NCBI GenBank assembly: GCA_963824705.1
Contig: CAWGQE010000003.1
Coordinates: 372,001 to 436,000 of the forward strand
DNA: 64,000 nt
Direction: 5' to 3'
Source: VRUE01 sp963824705
Lineage (GTDB): Bacteria; Actinomycetota; Thermoleophilia; Solirubrobacterales; 70-9
Shown here: one piece after another, positions 62,202 through 64,000 of the stretch
How positions within the stretch are numbered: the first letter of the stretch is position 1
Layout of the letters: every line of letters begins with the position of its first letter
Made by a program: the position numbers and the translations under genes
The notes under the pieces: model-generated
Databases searched by the model: none
What the model saw: only the letters and a program-made list of their open reading frames with translations
Told to the model about the DNA's origin: nothing

Positions 62202-63023
62202 GTGCTGCGATCACGGCTTGCAACGACGATGCTCGCGGTCGCGATCGCCGCAGCCGCCTTTGCTCTTCCCGCCAAGAGCGGCGCGGACCCAACCGGTGCC
62301 CAGATGCCGGGACACTGGGAACCGGCCCCGACGACGGCCGCCTGGCAGTGGCAGCTGCAGGGAAAGATCGATACCAGCGTTCCGGCGGCGGTCTATGACG
62401 TCGATGGCTTCGAAGTCTCGAGGGGGACTGTGCAGCAGTTGCATCGGCTGGGTCGCAAGGTCGTCTGCTATCTCGATGTTGGCAGCTGGGAGACCTACAG
62501 GCCGGACGCCGGGCAGTTCCCGAAGTCGGTCATCGGTCGTCGGTATGAAGGCTTCCCTGACGAGCGCTGGCTCGACATCCGTCGTTTTCGCCTCTTCGCG
62601 AAGCCGCTGAAGCACCGCTTCGATCTCTGCGCCCGCAAGGGATTCGACGCGGTCGAGCCGGACAACATCGCCGGCTGGGAAAACAACACCGGCTTCCCGA
62701 TCACCCCCCAGGCCCAGCTCCGCTTCAACCGCTGGGTTGCCCGCCAGGTCCACGCCCGCGGGATGGCGGTGGCGCTGAAGAACGATGGCGGGCAAGCCAA
62801 GGAACTGGTCGACGACTTCGACTTCGCCATCGTCGAGCAGTGCTTCCAGTACGAAGAGTGCGGCCCCTACCGCACCTTCGTCGAGCACCACAAGGCGGTC
62901 TTCGAGACCGAGTACGAACTGAAGCCAGAACAGTTCTGCCCCGAGGCGAACCAGATCGGCTTCAGCGCAATAGGAAAGTCATACGACCTCTTCGCCCGCC
63001 CTTGGCGCCCCTGCTCGCCATAA
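62202..63023 (+). CDS. GH114-like secreted glycosidase
   Basis: The 273-residue product has a signal peptide (MLAVAIAAAAFALPAKSGA) and a TIM-barrel domain of the endo-alpha-1,4-polygalactosaminidase (GH114) type: VVCYLDVGSWETYRPD, WLDIRRF, GFDAVEPDNIAGWENN and VALKNDGGQAKELVDDFDFAIVEQCF. The acidic residues of these segments are the probable catalytic groups. It is presumably exported and may act on galactosaminogalactan-like polymers. Confidence 0.85.
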   Translation: MLRSRLATTMLAVAIAAAAFALPAKSGADPTGAQMPGHWEPAPTTAAWQWQLQGKIDTSVPAAVYDVDGFEVSRGTVQQLHRLGRKVVCYLDVGSWETYRPDAGQFPKSVIGRRYEGFPDERWLDIRRFRLFAKPLKHRFDLCARKGFDAVEPDNIAGWENNTGFPITPQAQLRFNRWVARQVHARGMAVALKNDGGQAKELVDDFDFAIVEQCFQYEECGPYRTFVEHHKAVFETEYELKPEQFCPEANQIGFSAIGKSYDLFARPWRPCSP

Positions 63024-63072
63024 ACAGCCCCTTCCTTCTCGACTTCGCTACACCGGCCGGCAAATAATTAGG

Positions 63073-64000
63073 ATGTCCCTTACAGTACGCCTCAGCATGG
63101 CGCTACGGCATATGTCGGCACATGAGTTTGTCAGACGGCTTCAAGGTCAGGCTGGCGAGCAAGATCGTCACTACACCTTTTGGCTCGGGGCCGGGTGCTC
63201 TGTCACCTCTGGAATCCCGGCCGCAGCGTCGCTTGTCAAGGAGAGTTGGTTGCCGGAGCTCTACCGGGTAAAGGGACAACAGGATCAGTCTCTCGATCAG
63301 TGGGCACGTACCACGTTTAATGACTATGACCCGGAGAGTCTGGCAAGACTCTATGGACCGTTGATGGATGCACTCTTTCCAATGAAAGACGATAAACAGC
63401 GCGAGACCGAGCGCCTCTGCGAAGGACGCGTCCCGGGTTTCGGCTACGCGGTTCTCGCGTCGTTGATGTCACGTTCTGACGGGATTTTCAGTGCCGCGCT
63501 AACCACGAATTTCGATGACTTGATAGCGGATTCGATGTACGTCTTTGGGGCTCGCCGCCCCCTTGTCATTCAGCATGGAGCACTAGCTGGCTTTGTGCGG
63601 CCTGGGCGAGTGCGTCGGCCACTAGTGGTCAAGGTTCACGGTGATCATCGGCTGAACCCTATGCACACCAAGGATGAAACTGCCGAATTGGAGAAGGGCA
63701 TCCGAAGCGGTATTCAGGGTCTTCTCCGAGATCGTGGGGTTATCTTCGTTGGTTACGCCGGTAATGACTTTGGGGTCATTGAGGCGCTTAAGGAGTTACC
63801 GGCCGAGGCCATGCCCCTTGGTGTCTGGTGGGTTTCGCGAAAGGAGCCCGTAAGCGCAATACGCAAGTGGCTCGAGACAAGAGATGCGATTTGGGTAGAG
63901 GCCAGCGGGTTTGATGAGTTGATGTTGCTGTTCCATAAGGAGTTTGAGATTGAACATCCCACGGCGAGAAAGTTCGAACGCATGATCGAGAGCTATCAGC
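63073..64000 (+). CDS. SIR2-family protein, 3-prime end outside window
   Basis: An open frame begins at ATG 63073 (63097 and 63112 are alternatives) and runs without stop to the end, at least 309 codons. The sirtuin-like motifs are present: FWLGAGCSVTSGIPAA (NAD-binding glycines), TTNFDDLI, VVKVHGDH with the catalytic-type histidine, and FVGYAGND. The domain belongs to the SIR2-like group found in defence proteins (Thoeris ThsA, DSR, SIR2-Ago), which deplete NAD. The sequence is AT-richer, with codons rare elsewhere in the window, suggesting recent acquisition. Confidence 0.85.
   Translation, partial: MSLTVRLSMALRHMSAHEFVRRLQGQAGEQDRHYTFWLGAGCSVTSGIPAAASLVKESWLPELYRVKGQQDQSLDQWARTTFNDYDPESLARLYGPLMDALFPMKDDKQRETERLCEGRVPGFGYAVLASLMSRSDGIFSAALTTNFDDLIADSMYVFGARRPLVIQHGALAGFVRPGRVRRPLVVKVHGDHRLNPMHTKDETAELEKGIRSGIQGLLRDRGVIFVGYAGNDFGVIEALKELPAEAMPLGVWWVSRKEPVSAIRKWLETRDAIWVEASGFDELMLLFHKEFEIEHPTARKFERMIESYQ

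Overview
The window is one contiguous stretch of a GC-rich genome with gene packing, overlapping ATGA/GTGA start-stop junctions and families (F420/DUF385-type protein, TB7.3-type biotinyl carrier, zinc-type S14, DUF3137-like partner of LemA) that point to an actinobacterium. I think Thermoleophilia/Solirubrobacterales is the most likely placement, but that is inference from gene style, not a phylogeny. No rRNA, CRISPR array or insertion sequence was seen. Region 1 (12-20119, all + strand) is a near-continuous translation superoperon: fusA, tuf, the S10-spc-alpha ribosomal protein genes, secY, adk, map, an O-methyltransferase, rpmJ, rpsM, rpsK, rpsD, rpoA and rplQ. Its peculiarities are long charged low-complexity tails on L22, S17, L5, S5 and S3, no infA between map and rpmJ (an O-methyltransferase sits there), and an adk gene whose only plausible start codon is ATA overlapping the secY stop. 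Region 2 (20131-31310) holds housekeeping and metabolic genes: truA, surE, ligA, a PBP4-type carboxypeptidase, a patatin, a long-chain acyl-CoA synthetase, a DsbA-like thioredoxin, a small beta-carbonic anhydrase, tRNA-Pro(CGG), a possibly truncated conserved protein and a ferritin-like protein. Region 3 (31339-36244) has a YihY-type membrane protein followed by a complete SigB-type partner-switching module (SpoIIE phosphatase, STAS anti-anti-sigma factor, HATPase anti-sigma kinase, sigma factor) in which all four regulatory genes carry frame disruptions, while the neighbours read cleanly. Region 4 (36381-40884) holds superoxide dismutase, a GMC oxidoreductase with a ferredoxin-like cysteine cluster behind a rubredoxin and lemA, a DUF3137-like protein and a Nudix hydrolase. 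Region 5 (40924-48588) is a biotin locus (bioA, and bioB-bioF-bioD) split by a divergent MarR regulator and its DHA2 efflux pump, followed by a GH3 protein. Region 6 (48659-59150) holds a CHASE-GGDEF cyclase, AlkA, a crotonase-family protein lacking the hydratase glutamates next to a TB7.3-like biotinyl carrier, a glycosyltransferase, glpK, an acyltransferase, a metallo-beta-lactamase lactonase, two short-chain dehydrogenases, a DUF385 protein, SixA and a glyoxalase. Region 7 (59147-64000) becomes accessory: acetyltransferase, amidase, NTF2-like proteins, a vapBC pair, a GH114-like protein and finally a lower-GC SIR2-family gene cut by the window end, a likely entry into a defence locus. Scattered between or inside genes are large palindromes. 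Two elements (36985-37095 and 48571-48689) are clearly copies of one family of about 110-120 bp at convergent gene ends; a third (20131-20251) has the same architecture, and a perfect 19-bp inverted repeat lies inside bioD.
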